NCBI RefSeq assembly: GCF_023923225.1
Contig: NZ_CP099489.1
Span: 2,728,001-2,792,000, forward strand
Direction: 5' to 3'
Length of the DNA stretch: 64,000 bases
Origin: Ornithinimicrobium faecis
GTDB lineage: Bacteria > Actinomycetota > Actinomycetes > Actinomycetales > Dermatophilaceae
Shown here piece by piece: positions 45,252 to 53,448 of this stretch (position 1 is its first letter; every line of letters starts with the position of its first letter). A model generated the notes under the pieces. That model did no database searches, was not told where the DNA came from, and worked only from the letters and a program-made list of their open reading frames with translations. Position numbers and translations under genes: made by a program.

Positions 45252-46437
45252 GACCTTCCGCATCCAGACCCTCAACGCCATCTCGCCGCTGGGGCTGAAC
45301 CGCCTCGACCGTGAGGTCTTCGACCTCGGCACCGAGTTCACCGACCCGCGGGCGATCCTGCTCCGCTCGGCCGACCTGCACTCCTACGAGGTGCCCTCCA
45401 GCCTGTATGCCGTGGCCCGCGCGGGCGCCGGGACCAACAACATCCCGGTCGACAAGCTCGCGGCCCTCGGCATCCCCGTGTTCAACACGCCGGGCGCCAA
45501 CGCCAACGCCGTCAAGGAGTTGGTGATCGCCGGCATGCTCCTGGCGGCCCGCAACCTCTATCACGCAGCCGACTACACCCGCGACCTGGTCGCCGGCCAG
45601 GAGCTCACGGGCAAGGACCTCGACAAGGCCGTCGAGGCCGGCAAGAAGCAGTTCGCCGGCTTCGAGCTGCCCGGGCGCACCCTGGGTGTCATCGGCCTCG
45701 GCGCCATCGGTGTCCTCGTGGCCAACGCCGCCCAGGCCATGGGCATGAAGGTCCTGGGCTATGACCCGGCCATCACCATCGAGCGCGCCTGGCAGCTCTC
45801 CCCCTCGGTGGAGCAGGTCACCAGCGTCGAGGAGCTGTTCGCCAGCTCCGACTTCATCACCTTGCACGTGCCGCTCGTCGAGGGCACCAAGGGACTGGTC
45901 AACGCACAGCGGATCGCCTCGATGGCCGAGGGCAGCGTCGTGCTCAACTTCGCCCGTGGCGGCGTCGTCGACGAGGAGGCCGTGCTCGCGGCCCTGGACT
46001 CTGGTCACCTGCACGCCTATGTCAACGACTTCCCCTCCGAGGCCGGCGCGGTCCACCCTCGGGTCATCGCACTCCCCCACCTGGGAGCCTCCACGGGCGA
46101 GGCCGAGGACAACTGCGCCGTGATGGCGGTCGACCAACTCTCCGACTTCCTGCTGCACGGCAACATGCGCAACTCGGTCAACTTCCCCGAGGTCGTGATG
46201 GCCCGCACGAAGGGCACCACCCGGCTGAGCATCTTCAACGAGAACAAGCCCAACATGATCGGGCAGATCACTGCTCTGCTGGGCGACGCCGGTCTCAACG
46301 TCACCGAGTTCACCAACAAGGCACGTGGTGACTACGCCTACACCCTGGTCGACGTCGAGGGCACGATTCCTGCCGACCTCAAGGAGTCAATCCTGGCGAT
46401 CGACGGCATCATCCGCGCCCGCAAGATCGACGGCTAA
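45244..46437 (+). CDS. serA: D-3-phosphoglycerate dehydrogenase SerA (short, ACT form)
   Basis: A 397-residue NAD-dependent enzyme for the first step of serine synthesis. The Rossmann motif GVIGLGAIGVLVA is near 155. Catalytic Arg lies in NFARGGVVDEEA and His in LPHLGASTGEAE. A C-terminal ACT domain (about 325-397, NKPNMIGQITALLGDAGLNV) gives likely serine feedback. It lacks the extra intervening domain of the roughly 530-residue actinobacterial SerA. With serC it forms a two-gene serine operon; serB is not here. Confidence 0.92.
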   Translation: MPETFRIQTLNAISPLGLNRLDREVFDLGTEFTDPRAILLRSADLHSYEVPSSLYAVARAGAGTNNIPVDKLAALGIPVFNTPGANANAVKELVIAGMLLAARNLYHAADYTRDLVAGQELTGKDLDKAVEAGKKQFAGFELPGRTLGVIGLGAIGVLVANAAQAMGMKVLGYDPAITIERAWQLSPSVEQVTSVEELFASSDFITLHVPLVEGTKGLVNAQRIASMAEGSVVLNFARGGVVDEEAVLAALDSGHLHAYVNDFPSEAGAVHPRVIALPHLGASTGEAEDNCAVMAVDQLSDFLLHGNMRNSVNFPEVVMARTKGTTRLSIFNENKPNMIGQITALLGDAGLNVTEFTNKARGDYAYTLVDVEGTIPADLKESILAIDGIIRARKIDG

Positions 46438-46477
46438 CCCACACCCCGCGCACATCTGGGACACCGAAACCTGAAGC

Positions 46478-46502
46478 GCTATCGTTGTTGCCAGTTGATA
46501 GC
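46478..46502 (+). promoter_or_regulatory. Inverted repeat upstream of small ORF
   Basis: GCTATC and GATAGC are separated by 13 nt. The repeat ends 18 nt before the ATG of the 45-codon ORF at 46520. It could be an operator; the support is only symmetry and position. Confidence 0.3.
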
Positions 46503-46519
46503 ACTCCAGGAGGTGTTCC

Positions 46520-46657
46520 ATGCCTCACGCCCCAGAACGTGTCGCAGTGGGTTCCCTGTTGGCTTCGATCGGTGCGGAGGCCGGGGGCGTCGAGATCGAC
46601 GTTGATCGGCGGCAGATCGCACGAGAGCCGCTGGACCTGCGGTTGACTCAGGGCTGA
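46520..46657 (+). CDS. Small ORF, 45 codons, hypothetical
   Basis: Reads MPHAPERVAVGSLLASIGAE and continues to a basic end, RLTQG. A strong AGGAGGTGTTCC precedes the ATG. No domain is recognised. The 3' end overlaps the convergent ORF at 46648 by 10 nt. It may be a genuine small gene or the truncated start of a larger gene lost here. Confidence 0.35.
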   Translation: MPHAPERVAVGSLLASIGAEAGGVEIDVDRRQIAREPLDLRLTQG

Positions 46658-46929
46658 TACACGGTGAAGTTCACCCCACGCTTGACCGCGTTGCCGTCCG
46701 AGTCATAGGTGGCCAAGAGGAGGTCTCCGCCCACGCTGCCGACCCGGACCTCACCCGAGTCGCCGGTCCCGCCGGTGACCGTGGCCTGTGTCACGAAGTC
46801 CGGGCCGAAGAAGTTGACGTCGGTGAGCGAGATCCGCCACCGGTTGAGCGGCGCCTCCCAGACGGCAGACTCCACGTTGGGGGTGTTGGCGCTCAGGACG
46901 TCTCCCTCACTGATGCGTCCGTAGGCCAA
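46648..46929 (-). CDS. Hypothetical beta-rich protein, possibly a fragment
   Basis: A 93-codon frame with a TTG start at best; the frame is open about 33 nt further upstream without ATG or GTG. The protein alternates short beta-like strands (WEAPLNRWRISL, FVTQATVTGG, VRVGSVGGDLLLATYDSDGNAV). Domains of this outline occur at the C-terminus of secreted or collagen-like repeat proteins, so it may be the tail of a degraded gene. I cannot assign a function. Confidence 0.4.
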   Translation of the reverse strand: MAYGRISEGDVLSANTPNVESAVWEAPLNRWRISLTDVNFFGPDFVTQATVTGGTGDSGEVRVGSVGGDLLLATYDSDGNAVKRGVNFTVYQP

Positions 46930-46974
46930 CGGCAGGCGTGCATCCTCGGCGAGGGTGGTTCATCCGTTCCCGGA

Positions 46975-47445
46975 TCAGTTCCCGTAAATGTCCAGCACCC
47001 GGATGATGCGGTCCTGCAGGTCCTCTCCGGCAGTCTCCGCGTCGGGCTTCAGTGCTGCCAGCGTCTCACCCACCTGCTGTGGGCTCTGCCGATCAAACTC
47101 GGGCTCATCCGAGGCCACTGAGCTCTCCTCGACCAGCTCCACACTGCCAGCAAGGACCGTGAATCCGTCAGGACTGTCATCGGCCGGCTCAGCCACGACC
47201 ATCAGGTACCGACCGTCAGGTTCGGGCCTCACCTGTCCCGTGTACACCCGGGGCAGCCGCTCGCCATCCTGCTCAACCCACCCGTCATAGAACCTGACCT
47301 GGATCTCCTGACCTCCAGCAAGAGGCTGGGTGGCTCCCGGGAGCTCCCACTCGATCGACTCGATGGCGAGGATGAGGTCTCGAGCGCTTCCCTGCGCTAT
47401 CGGGTCCTCGACCGTGCCAGTGATGGGTGCTACTGGCACCTCCAC
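46975..47445 (-). CDS. Hypothetical protein, 156 residues
   Basis: An acidic protein (many Glu/Asp) that begins at GTG 47445, just after an in-frame stop. It has strand-like segments (LILAIESIEWELPGATQ, EIQVRFYDGWV, GRYLMVVAEPAD) and an acidic helical C-terminus. No signal peptide or lipobox is present, though the composition is like an extracytoplasmic protein, so the N-terminus may be missing. No family recognised. Confidence 0.5.
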   Translation of the reverse strand: MEVPVAPITGTVEDPIAQGSARDLILAIESIEWELPGATQPLAGGQEIQVRFYDGWVEQDGERLPRVYTGQVRPEPDGRYLMVVAEPADDSPDGFTVLAGSVELVEESSVASDEPEFDRQSPQQVGETLAALKPDAETAGEDLQDRIIRVLDIYGN

Positions 47446-47535
47446 CTCCGGCCAGCCCCGTCAATACCTCGAAGCAGATCGTTACCCAAGGTGATCGGCT
47501 ACCAGCCTCTGGTGGTGTCCGCGTCGCCGCTGGCC

Positions 47536-49527
47536 TCAGACCACAGAGAGCGGGAGCAGCTTCTTGCCGGTGGGCCCGACCTGGATCTCGGTGTTCATCT
47601 GCGGGCAGACCCCGCAGTCGAAGCACGGCGTCCAGCGGCAGTCGTCCACCTCACGCTCGTCGAGGGCGTCTTGCCAGTCGTCCCACAGCCACTCCTTGTC
47701 CAGGCCGGAGTCGATGTGGTCCCAGGGCAGCACCTCGGTCTCGCCGCGCTCGCGGGTGGTGAACCAGTCCACGTCGAGACCGTGCGGGGTCAGGCCGCTC
47801 TCCCCCGCCGCCATCCAGCGCTCATAGGAGAAGTGCTCGCTCCACCCGTCGAACCGGCTCCCGGCGCGCCAGACCGCCTCGATGATGCCGCTGACTCGCC
47901 GGTCGCCGCGGGACAACAGTCCCTCGACGATGCCGGGCTGGCCGTCGTGATAGCGGAAGCCGATGGCCGAGCCATAGCGTCGGTCGGCGCGGATGGCCTC
48001 GCGCAGTTTGAGCAGCCGGGCGTCGGTCTCCTCCGCCCCCAGCTGTGCGGCCCACTGGAACGGAGTGTGCGCCTTCGGCACGAACCCACCGATGGAGACC
48101 GTGCAGCGGATGTCCTTGCGGCCACTGACCTTGCGGCCGGTGTCGATGACCTCCTTGGCCAGCTCGGCGATCTCCAGGACATCCTCGTCGGTCTCGGTGG
48201 GCAGCCCGCACATGAAATAGAGCTTGACCTGGCGCCACCCCGCCCCGTAGGCCGCGGCGACCGTGCGGATCAGGTCCTCCTTGCTGACCATCTTGTTGAT
48301 GACCTTGCGCAGCCGCTCGCTGCCGCCCTCGGGGGCAAACGTCAGCCCGGAGCGCCGGCCGTTGCGGGTCAGCTCGTTGGCCAGGTCGATGTTGAAGGCG
48401 TCGACCCGGGTCGAGGGCAGCGACAGCGAGGTGTTGGTGCCCTCATAGCGGTCGGCCAGGCCCTTGGCCACGTCGGCGATCTCGCTGTGGTCGGCCGAGG
48501 ACAGCGAGAGCAGGCCGACCTCCTCATAGCCGGTCGAGTCCAGCCCCTGCTGCACCATCGCACCGATCCCCTCGATCGAGCGCTCGCGCACCGGCCGGGT
48601 GATCATGCCCGCCTGGCAGAAGCGGCAGCCGCGGGTGCAGCCGCGGAAGATCTCCACGCTCATCCGCTCGTGCACCGACTCGGTCACCGGCACCAGCGGC
48701 GTCTTGGGATAGGGCCAGGAGTCCAGATCCATCACGGTGTGCTTGGAGACCCGCCACGGGATGCCGGGGCGGTTGGGGACGACCCGCTGGATGCGGCCGT
48801 CGGGCAGGTAGTCCACGTCGTAGAAGGCCGGCACATAGACACCGCCGGTGCGGGCCAGTCGCAGCAGCACCTCCTCGCGCCCGCCAGGACTCCCCTCGGC
48901 CTTCCACCCGCCGATGATCGAGGTCGCGGCGAGCACAGCCTCCTCGCCATCACCGACGATGGCGGCGTCCAGGAAGGCGGCGATCGGCTCGGGGTTGAAT
49001 GCGGCGTGACCACCGGCGATCACGATCGGGTGCTCGTCGGTGCGGTCGGCCGCGTGCAGTGGGATGCCGGCCAGGTCCAGCGCCGTCAGCATGTTGGTGT
49101 AACCCAGCTCGGTCGAGAAGGACAGCCCGAAGACATCGAAGTCGCCGACCGCCCGGTGACCGTCGACGGTGAACTGCGGCACGCCCTCCTCGCGCATGAG
49201 GTCCTCCAGGTCGGGCCACACCGAGTAGGTGCGCTCGGCCAGGGCGACCGGCTGCTCGTTGAGGACCTCATAGAGGATCATCACGCCCTGGTTGGGCAGG
49301 CCGATCTCATAGGCGTCGGGATACATCAGCGCCCACCGCACGGTGAGTTCCTGCCCCTCTGGTCCGAAGCCGGCCACCTGCCAGTCCTTGACCTGCGAGT
49401 TCAGCTCGCCCCCGACATACTGCACGGGTTTGCTCACCTGCTCGAGCAGTGGCTCCAGGGCAGGGAAGATGCTGTCGCCGGCGGTGTTCCCGGGCCGACG
49501 TGTGCGGTCCTGTTCGGTGGCAGTCAT
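47536..49527 (-). CDS. TIGR03960 family B12-binding-type radical SAM protein
   Basis: A 663-residue radical SAM protein. The N-terminal B12-binding-like domain (VRWALMYPDAYEIGLPNQG, about 65-215) is followed by the radical SAM core with the cluster motif CTRGCRFCQAG and by a C-terminal region ending with a Cys-rich knuckle (TPCFDCGVCPQ). It is the normal partner of the TIGR03936/DUF2344 protein. The ATG at 49527 is used. The reaction is uncharacterised; RNA modification is plausible, given its usual place next to rne and ribosomal protein genes. Confidence 0.9.
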   Translation of the reverse strand: MTATEQDRTRRPGNTAGDSIFPALEPLLEQVSKPVQYVGGELNSQVKDWQVAGFGPEGQELTVRWALMYPDAYEIGLPNQGVMILYEVLNEQPVALAERTYSVWPDLEDLMREEGVPQFTVDGHRAVGDFDVFGLSFSTELGYTNMLTALDLAGIPLHAADRTDEHPIVIAGGHAAFNPEPIAAFLDAAIVGDGEEAVLAATSIIGGWKAEGSPGGREEVLLRLARTGGVYVPAFYDVDYLPDGRIQRVVPNRPGIPWRVSKHTVMDLDSWPYPKTPLVPVTESVHERMSVEIFRGCTRGCRFCQAGMITRPVRERSIEGIGAMVQQGLDSTGYEEVGLLSLSSADHSEIADVAKGLADRYEGTNTSLSLPSTRVDAFNIDLANELTRNGRRSGLTFAPEGGSERLRKVINKMVSKEDLIRTVAAAYGAGWRQVKLYFMCGLPTETDEDVLEIAELAKEVIDTGRKVSGRKDIRCTVSIGGFVPKAHTPFQWAAQLGAEETDARLLKLREAIRADRRYGSAIGFRYHDGQPGIVEGLLSRGDRRVSGIIEAVWRAGSRFDGWSEHFSYERWMAAGESGLTPHGLDVDWFTTRERGETEVLPWDHIDSGLDKEWLWDDWQDALDEREVDDCRWTPCFDCGVCPQMNTEIQVGPTGKKLLPLSVV

Positions 49528-49552
49528 GAGCCAAGGGTATGCCGTGGCACGG

Positions 49553-50185
49553 CTAGGAGCCCGCCTCCCGGCGGTCGTCGGGCCAGTGGGCGCTCGCAGC
49601 TGAAGGGCGTTGAGCAGCACGGAGCCGGTGGCCGCCGGTGGCCTGGTCGTGCAGCCGCTGGGCGATCCGCTCAACCTCCTCGATCCGCGGGGTTTCGCAG
49701 GGACGGGAGTAGACCAGGTCGTTGGTGCGCCAGAGCATCATCCGGTCGACCAGCGGGGCCGGCTCGGGCGGCAACTTCCAGCGTGCCTCGGGCAGCAGGT
49801 CGAAGCGGAGAAGGTTGATGTCCTGGCCTTTGACCATCATCGTGGTCAGCCGCACCGACTCAACGTCGGTCCACGGGACCCACAGGTGGCGTCGCTTGTG
49901 CAGGATGCGGAACTGGGCTGCTCCCAGCACGAGGGCAGGCTCGGGGTCCAAATAGGTGCGACGGTGCCACAACAGCACCGCCACGGCGACCGCCCCGACG
50001 ATCACGGCGGAGGCGATGATCCAGCCCCGTCTCTCGGAGGTGTCCACCAGAGCCGCCCCGACGAGCAGGGCGCCGACCACGAGCACGACGATCGTCCAGC
50101 GCAGCGCCATAAAGCGCCGATAGCGAGCCCGGTCCAGGCGAACGACGACCTCGTGTGGCTCCCTCGGGACTTCGGGCAGGCTCAC
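49553..50185 (-). CDS. Membrane protein with PH-like domain, paralogue 1
   Basis: A 210-residue protein. VVVRLDRARYRRF precedes two transmembrane helices (about 27-72), then a cytoplasmic PH-like domain (LVLGAAQFRILHKRRHLWVPWTDVESV) and a C-terminus of charged helices. It is a clear paralogue of the next gene (YLDPEPALVL and LHKRRHLWVPW recur), sharing the 4-nt overlap typical of tandem duplication in an operon. Function unknown. Confidence 0.7.
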   Translation of the reverse strand: MSLPEVPREPHEVVVRLDRARYRRFMALRWTIVVLVVGALLVGAALVDTSERRGWIIASAVIVGAVAVAVLLWHRRTYLDPEPALVLGAAQFRILHKRRHLWVPWTDVESVRLTTMMVKGQDINLLRFDLLPEARWKLPPEPAPLVDRMMLWRTNDLVYSRPCETPRIEEVERIAQRLHDQATGGHRLRAAQRPSAASAHWPDDRREAGS

Positions 50186-50814
50186 GAGCCCCAGCCAGCA
50201 GCTCCCTGGGCTGCGCGGAAACGTTGCCCACCGGTGGCGTGATCGTGCAGCTGCATGGCGGCGACGGTGACGTCCTGGAACGAGGGGGTGTCCGCCGGAC
50301 GGGCATAGGTCAGATCGTTGGTTGCCCAGCTAAACATCCGATCCAGCAGTGGTGCCTTGCCCTGGGGCAGCTTGCCCTGGGCCTCGGGCCGCAGATCGAA
50401 GCGCAGGATCTCCGAGCGCCCCAGCCCCGCGCCGCGCGTGAGCACGGTGATGTCCTGCACGTCCGCCCACGGCACCCAGAGGTGCTGGCCCTTGTGCAGG
50501 CAGCGGAACTGCTGGCGCGTCAGGACCAGCGCTGGCTCGTCCTGCAGATAGGTGGTGCGCTGCCAGTGGATGCTCAGGCCGCCCAGCACGATCACGAGCA
50601 GGCCGCCGATGATCGCGCCGATCCGATAGCCGGGGTCCTCGGTGAAGATCGCCAGCGCGATGCAGGCGACCCCGACCAGGCCCAGGGCCAGACCGGTCAT
50701 CAGGAACCGCCGCTGATAGCGGGCCCGGTCGGCTCGCACGACGATCTCGTCGGGCAGACCCAGAGCCGGGTGCGGCACAGGGCTCTGGTGCGGGTGTGAC
50801 GGTTGATTCCCCAT
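50182..50814 (-). CDS. Membrane protein with PH-like domain, paralogue 2
   Basis: A 210-residue protein with the same layout as its downstream neighbour: IVVRADRARYQRRF, two transmembrane helices, TYLQDEPALVLTRQQFRCLHKGQHLWVPWADVQD, then NDLTYARPADTP and LHDHATGG. Start assignment is uncertain among Met codons at 50823 and 50814. The neighbour must be a tandem duplicate. Confidence 0.7.
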   Translation of the reverse strand: MGNQPSHPHQSPVPHPALGLPDEIVVRADRARYQRRFLMTGLALGLVGVACIALAIFTEDPGYRIGAIIGGLLVIVLGGLSIHWQRTTYLQDEPALVLTRQQFRCLHKGQHLWVPWADVQDITVLTRGAGLGRSEILRFDLRPEAQGKLPQGKAPLLDRMFSWATNDLTYARPADTPSFQDVTVAAMQLHDHATGGQRFRAAQGAAGWGS

Positions 50815-50863
50815 AGGCCCCATATTCCCACGGCCGCACTCCACCGACCTCTACGCTGCACCC

Positions 50864-51526
50864 ATGACCCCTGCTCGCGGGTGGCACCTGGTGACCTTTC
50901 TCACGGTGTCAACCGCCCTCATCCTCCAGACCGTCCTGGTGATCAGCGGCTCCGCGGTGCTGGACGAGACCTCGGTGCCATCCCTGGCCACCCGCCTGTT
51001 CCAGATGTTCTGCTATTTCACGATCCAGTCCAACCTCCTGGTGGCCATCTCGGCGGCCGGGCTGGTGCTGGACCCGCACCGGGACGGACCGTGGTGGCGG
51101 GTGGTCCAGGCCGACGCGGTGCTCGGCATCACGCTCACTGGCGTGGTCCACTTCATCCTGCTCCGACCCCTGTTGAGCCTCACCGGATGGCCAGCCGTCG
51201 CCGACACCCTCCTGCACCTGGTGGTGCCGGCGCTGGTCATCTCGGGGTGGCTCCTGTTCGGTCCCCGGCCCCGCCTGGACACTCGCACCGTGTGGCGGTC
51301 ACTGATCTGGCCCATCGCCTGGCTGATCGTGACGCTCATCCTCGGCGCCGTCCGCGACTGGTATCCGTATCCGTTCCTGAATGTCACCGAGCACGGTTAC
51401 GTCCAGGTGCTGCTGACCAGCCTCGCGGTGACCGGCGCCTTCCTGGTGCTGGTCATAGCAGTGCGGCTGGCAGAAAAGCTCCTGCCAGCCGCACCGCGTG
51501 CCCCGCGTTCGTCTCAGTCGGTGTAG
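50864..51526 (+). CDS. Pr6Pr family membrane protein
   Basis: A 220-residue protein with about six hydrophobic segments and the Pr6Pr pattern: FQMFCYFTIQSNLLVAIS near residue 50, GVVHFILLRPLLSL near 105 and VVPALVISGWLLFGPR near 135. The family is of unknown function (FAR-17a/AIG1-like hydrolase relatives). It is divergent from the paralogue pair and its 3' end overlaps the convergent acyl-CoA ligase by 13 nt. Confidence 0.85.
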   Translation: MTPARGWHLVTFLTVSTALILQTVLVISGSAVLDETSVPSLATRLFQMFCYFTIQSNLLVAISAAGLVLDPHRDGPWWRVVQADAVLGITLTGVVHFILLRPLLSLTGWPAVADTLLHLVVPALVISGWLLFGPRPRLDTRTVWRSLIWPIAWLIVTLILGAVRDWYPYPFLNVTEHGYVQVLLTSLAVTGAFLVLVIAVRLAEKLLPAAPRAPRSSQSV

Positions 51527-53358
51527 AGCGCGTCCAACTGGTCGGAGTATTTCTTGGTGACCACCCGCCGCTTGAGCTTCATGCTCGGCGTCAGGTCGCC
51601 CTCCTCGATCGTCAGGTCGTGGTCGAGGATGACGAACTGCTTGATCTGCTCCCAGCGGTTGAGCTGGACGTTGAGCTCGTCGACGTAGCCCTGCACCATC
51701 TCCCGGCAGGCCGGCGAGGTGACGATCTCGGCATACTCCTTGCCGCCCAGGCCGTTCTGGCCGGCCCAGCCCTCGATCGCCTCGGGGTCGAGGGTCACGA
51801 TGGCCGAGACGAACTTGCGGCCGTCACCCTCGATGACCAGCTGGCTGGCGTAGGGGCAGATACCCTTGAACATCGACTCGATCACCGACGGCGCGACATA
51901 CTTGCCACCGGAGGTCTTGAACAGGTCCTTCTTGCGGTCGGTGATGCTCAGGAAGCCGCGCTCATCCACCTCGCCGATGTCACCGGTGCGGAACCACCCG
52001 TCGCTGTCGAGAGCCTCCGCCGTGGCGTCCTCGAGCTCGTGGTAGCCGGAGGTGACGCCCGGACCGCGCAGCAGGATCTCCCCGTCCTCGGCGATCTTGA
52101 CCTCGGTGCCCGGCAGGGCCCAGCCGACGCTGCCGAACTTGTATCCACCGGCGTGTGGCCGGTTGACGAAGGAGGCGGCGCTGGTCTCGGTCAGGCCGTA
52201 GCCCTCGATGATGCGCAGCCCGACGGCGTCGAACCACTCGGCCACGTCGCGGTTGAGGGCGGCTGACCCGGAGATGAAGAAGCGGACGCGGCCACCGAAG
52301 CGTTCCTGGACCTTCTTCAGCACCACGGCGTTGGCCACCTTGTGCTGCAGGGCGAGGACTCCCGAGGGCTCCTTGCCCTGCTGCTGCACGGCACTGACCT
52401 TGCGGCCGACCCCCGTGGCCCAGTGGAACAGCTTTTCCTTGATGCCGCCGTCCTGCGCCATCATCATCGTGATCTTGCCGTAGGCCTTCTCGAAGATGCG
52501 AGGGGCCGCACCCATGAAGGTGGGCTTGACGATCCCGACGTTCTCCACGATCTTGTCGACGCGGCCGTCCACCGCGGTGGGGAAGCCGATCTGCAGGGGC
52601 AGCACGAGCAGCACCTTGCCGAAGACATGGGCCAGGGGCAGCCAGAGGTATTGCAGGTCGTCCTTGCTCAGGATCCCGATCGAGTCAACGGCCGCCGCCT
52701 CGTAGGTCCACGCCGAGTGCGGCAGGAGGACCCCCTTGGGCCGCCCCGTGGTGCCCGAGGTGTAGATGATCGTGGCCAGGTGCTCGGGGGTGAGCTGGTC
52801 GATGCGCTCGTTGATCAGCTCGGGCTCGGCAGCAAGGCGTGCCTGTCCGCGCTCCTCGAGCTCGGACAGGGAGATGACCCAGTCGCCGTCTCCCTCACCA
52901 TCGATCACCACGACCCGGCTGACCTCTGGGATGTCGGGGCGGTGCTCGCGCAGCTTGGCGACCTGCGTGGCGTCCTCGGCGATGACCACCTTGCTGCCGG
53001 AGTCAGCCACGATGTAGGCGACGTCCGCAGACAGGGTGGTGGGGTAGATCGTGGTCGTGGCGGCCCCGGCCGACATGACAGCCAGATCAAAGAGCACCCA
53101 CTCCAACCGCGTGGCCGAGCAGAGGGCGACCCGTTCCTCAGGAGCGACGCCCAGATCGACCAGGCCAGCGGCTAGTGCGTAGGCGCGTGCGGCGGAGTCG
53201 GCCCAGGTGAGCGACTCCCACGACTCGCCGACGGGATAGCGGAAGGCCTCCGTGGTCGGTGTCGCGCTGACGCGGTCACGGAAGAGGTGACCCACGCTCG
53301 CGACACGATGGTCGATGGTGGCCTGGTCGAAAACTTCGTCACGGGCGGACAGTGCCAT
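51514..53358 (-). CDS. Long-chain fatty acid--CoA ligase (FadD15-like)
   Basis: A 614-residue ANL-superfamily AMP-forming enzyme activating fatty acids to acyl-CoA. TIIYTSGTTGRPKGVLLPHS is the ATP/AMP motif (about 213-232), IEGYGLTETSAASF is motif II, GWFRTGDIGEVDERGFLSITDRKKDLFKTSGGKYV is the hinge region, and the C-terminal Lys lies in LTPSMKLKRR. It resembles the FadD15-type long-chain ligases of actinobacteria. The ATG follows GAAGGACGAGTAA. Confidence 0.93.
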   Translation of the reverse strand: MALSARDEVFDQATIDHRVASVGHLFRDRVSATPTTEAFRYPVGESWESLTWADSAARAYALAAGLVDLGVAPEERVALCSATRLEWVLFDLAVMSAGAATTTIYPTTLSADVAYIVADSGSKVVIAEDATQVAKLREHRPDIPEVSRVVVIDGEGDGDWVISLSELEERGQARLAAEPELINERIDQLTPEHLATIIYTSGTTGRPKGVLLPHSAWTYEAAAVDSIGILSKDDLQYLWLPLAHVFGKVLLVLPLQIGFPTAVDGRVDKIVENVGIVKPTFMGAAPRIFEKAYGKITMMMAQDGGIKEKLFHWATGVGRKVSAVQQQGKEPSGVLALQHKVANAVVLKKVQERFGGRVRFFISGSAALNRDVAEWFDAVGLRIIEGYGLTETSAASFVNRPHAGGYKFGSVGWALPGTEVKIAEDGEILLRGPGVTSGYHELEDATAEALDSDGWFRTGDIGEVDERGFLSITDRKKDLFKTSGGKYVAPSVIESMFKGICPYASQLVIEGDGRKFVSAIVTLDPEAIEGWAGQNGLGGKEYAEIVTSPACREMVQGYVDELNVQLNRWEQIKQFVILDHDLTIEEGDLTPSMKLKRRVVTKKYSDQLDALYTD

Positions 53359-53448
53359 TTACTCGTCCTTCGTTGGGCGGGTGTTGCCAGTGATCTTCTC
53401 AGGTCATGCCGCAGATTAGGTAGTAGGTGCGCCGAAGAGATCAGACCG

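Noticed and set aside
47491..49818. A 775-codon open frame antisense to the B12-type radical SAM gene
   Set aside because: The opposite strand carries the radical SAM cluster motif and conserved family segments; this frame shows none.
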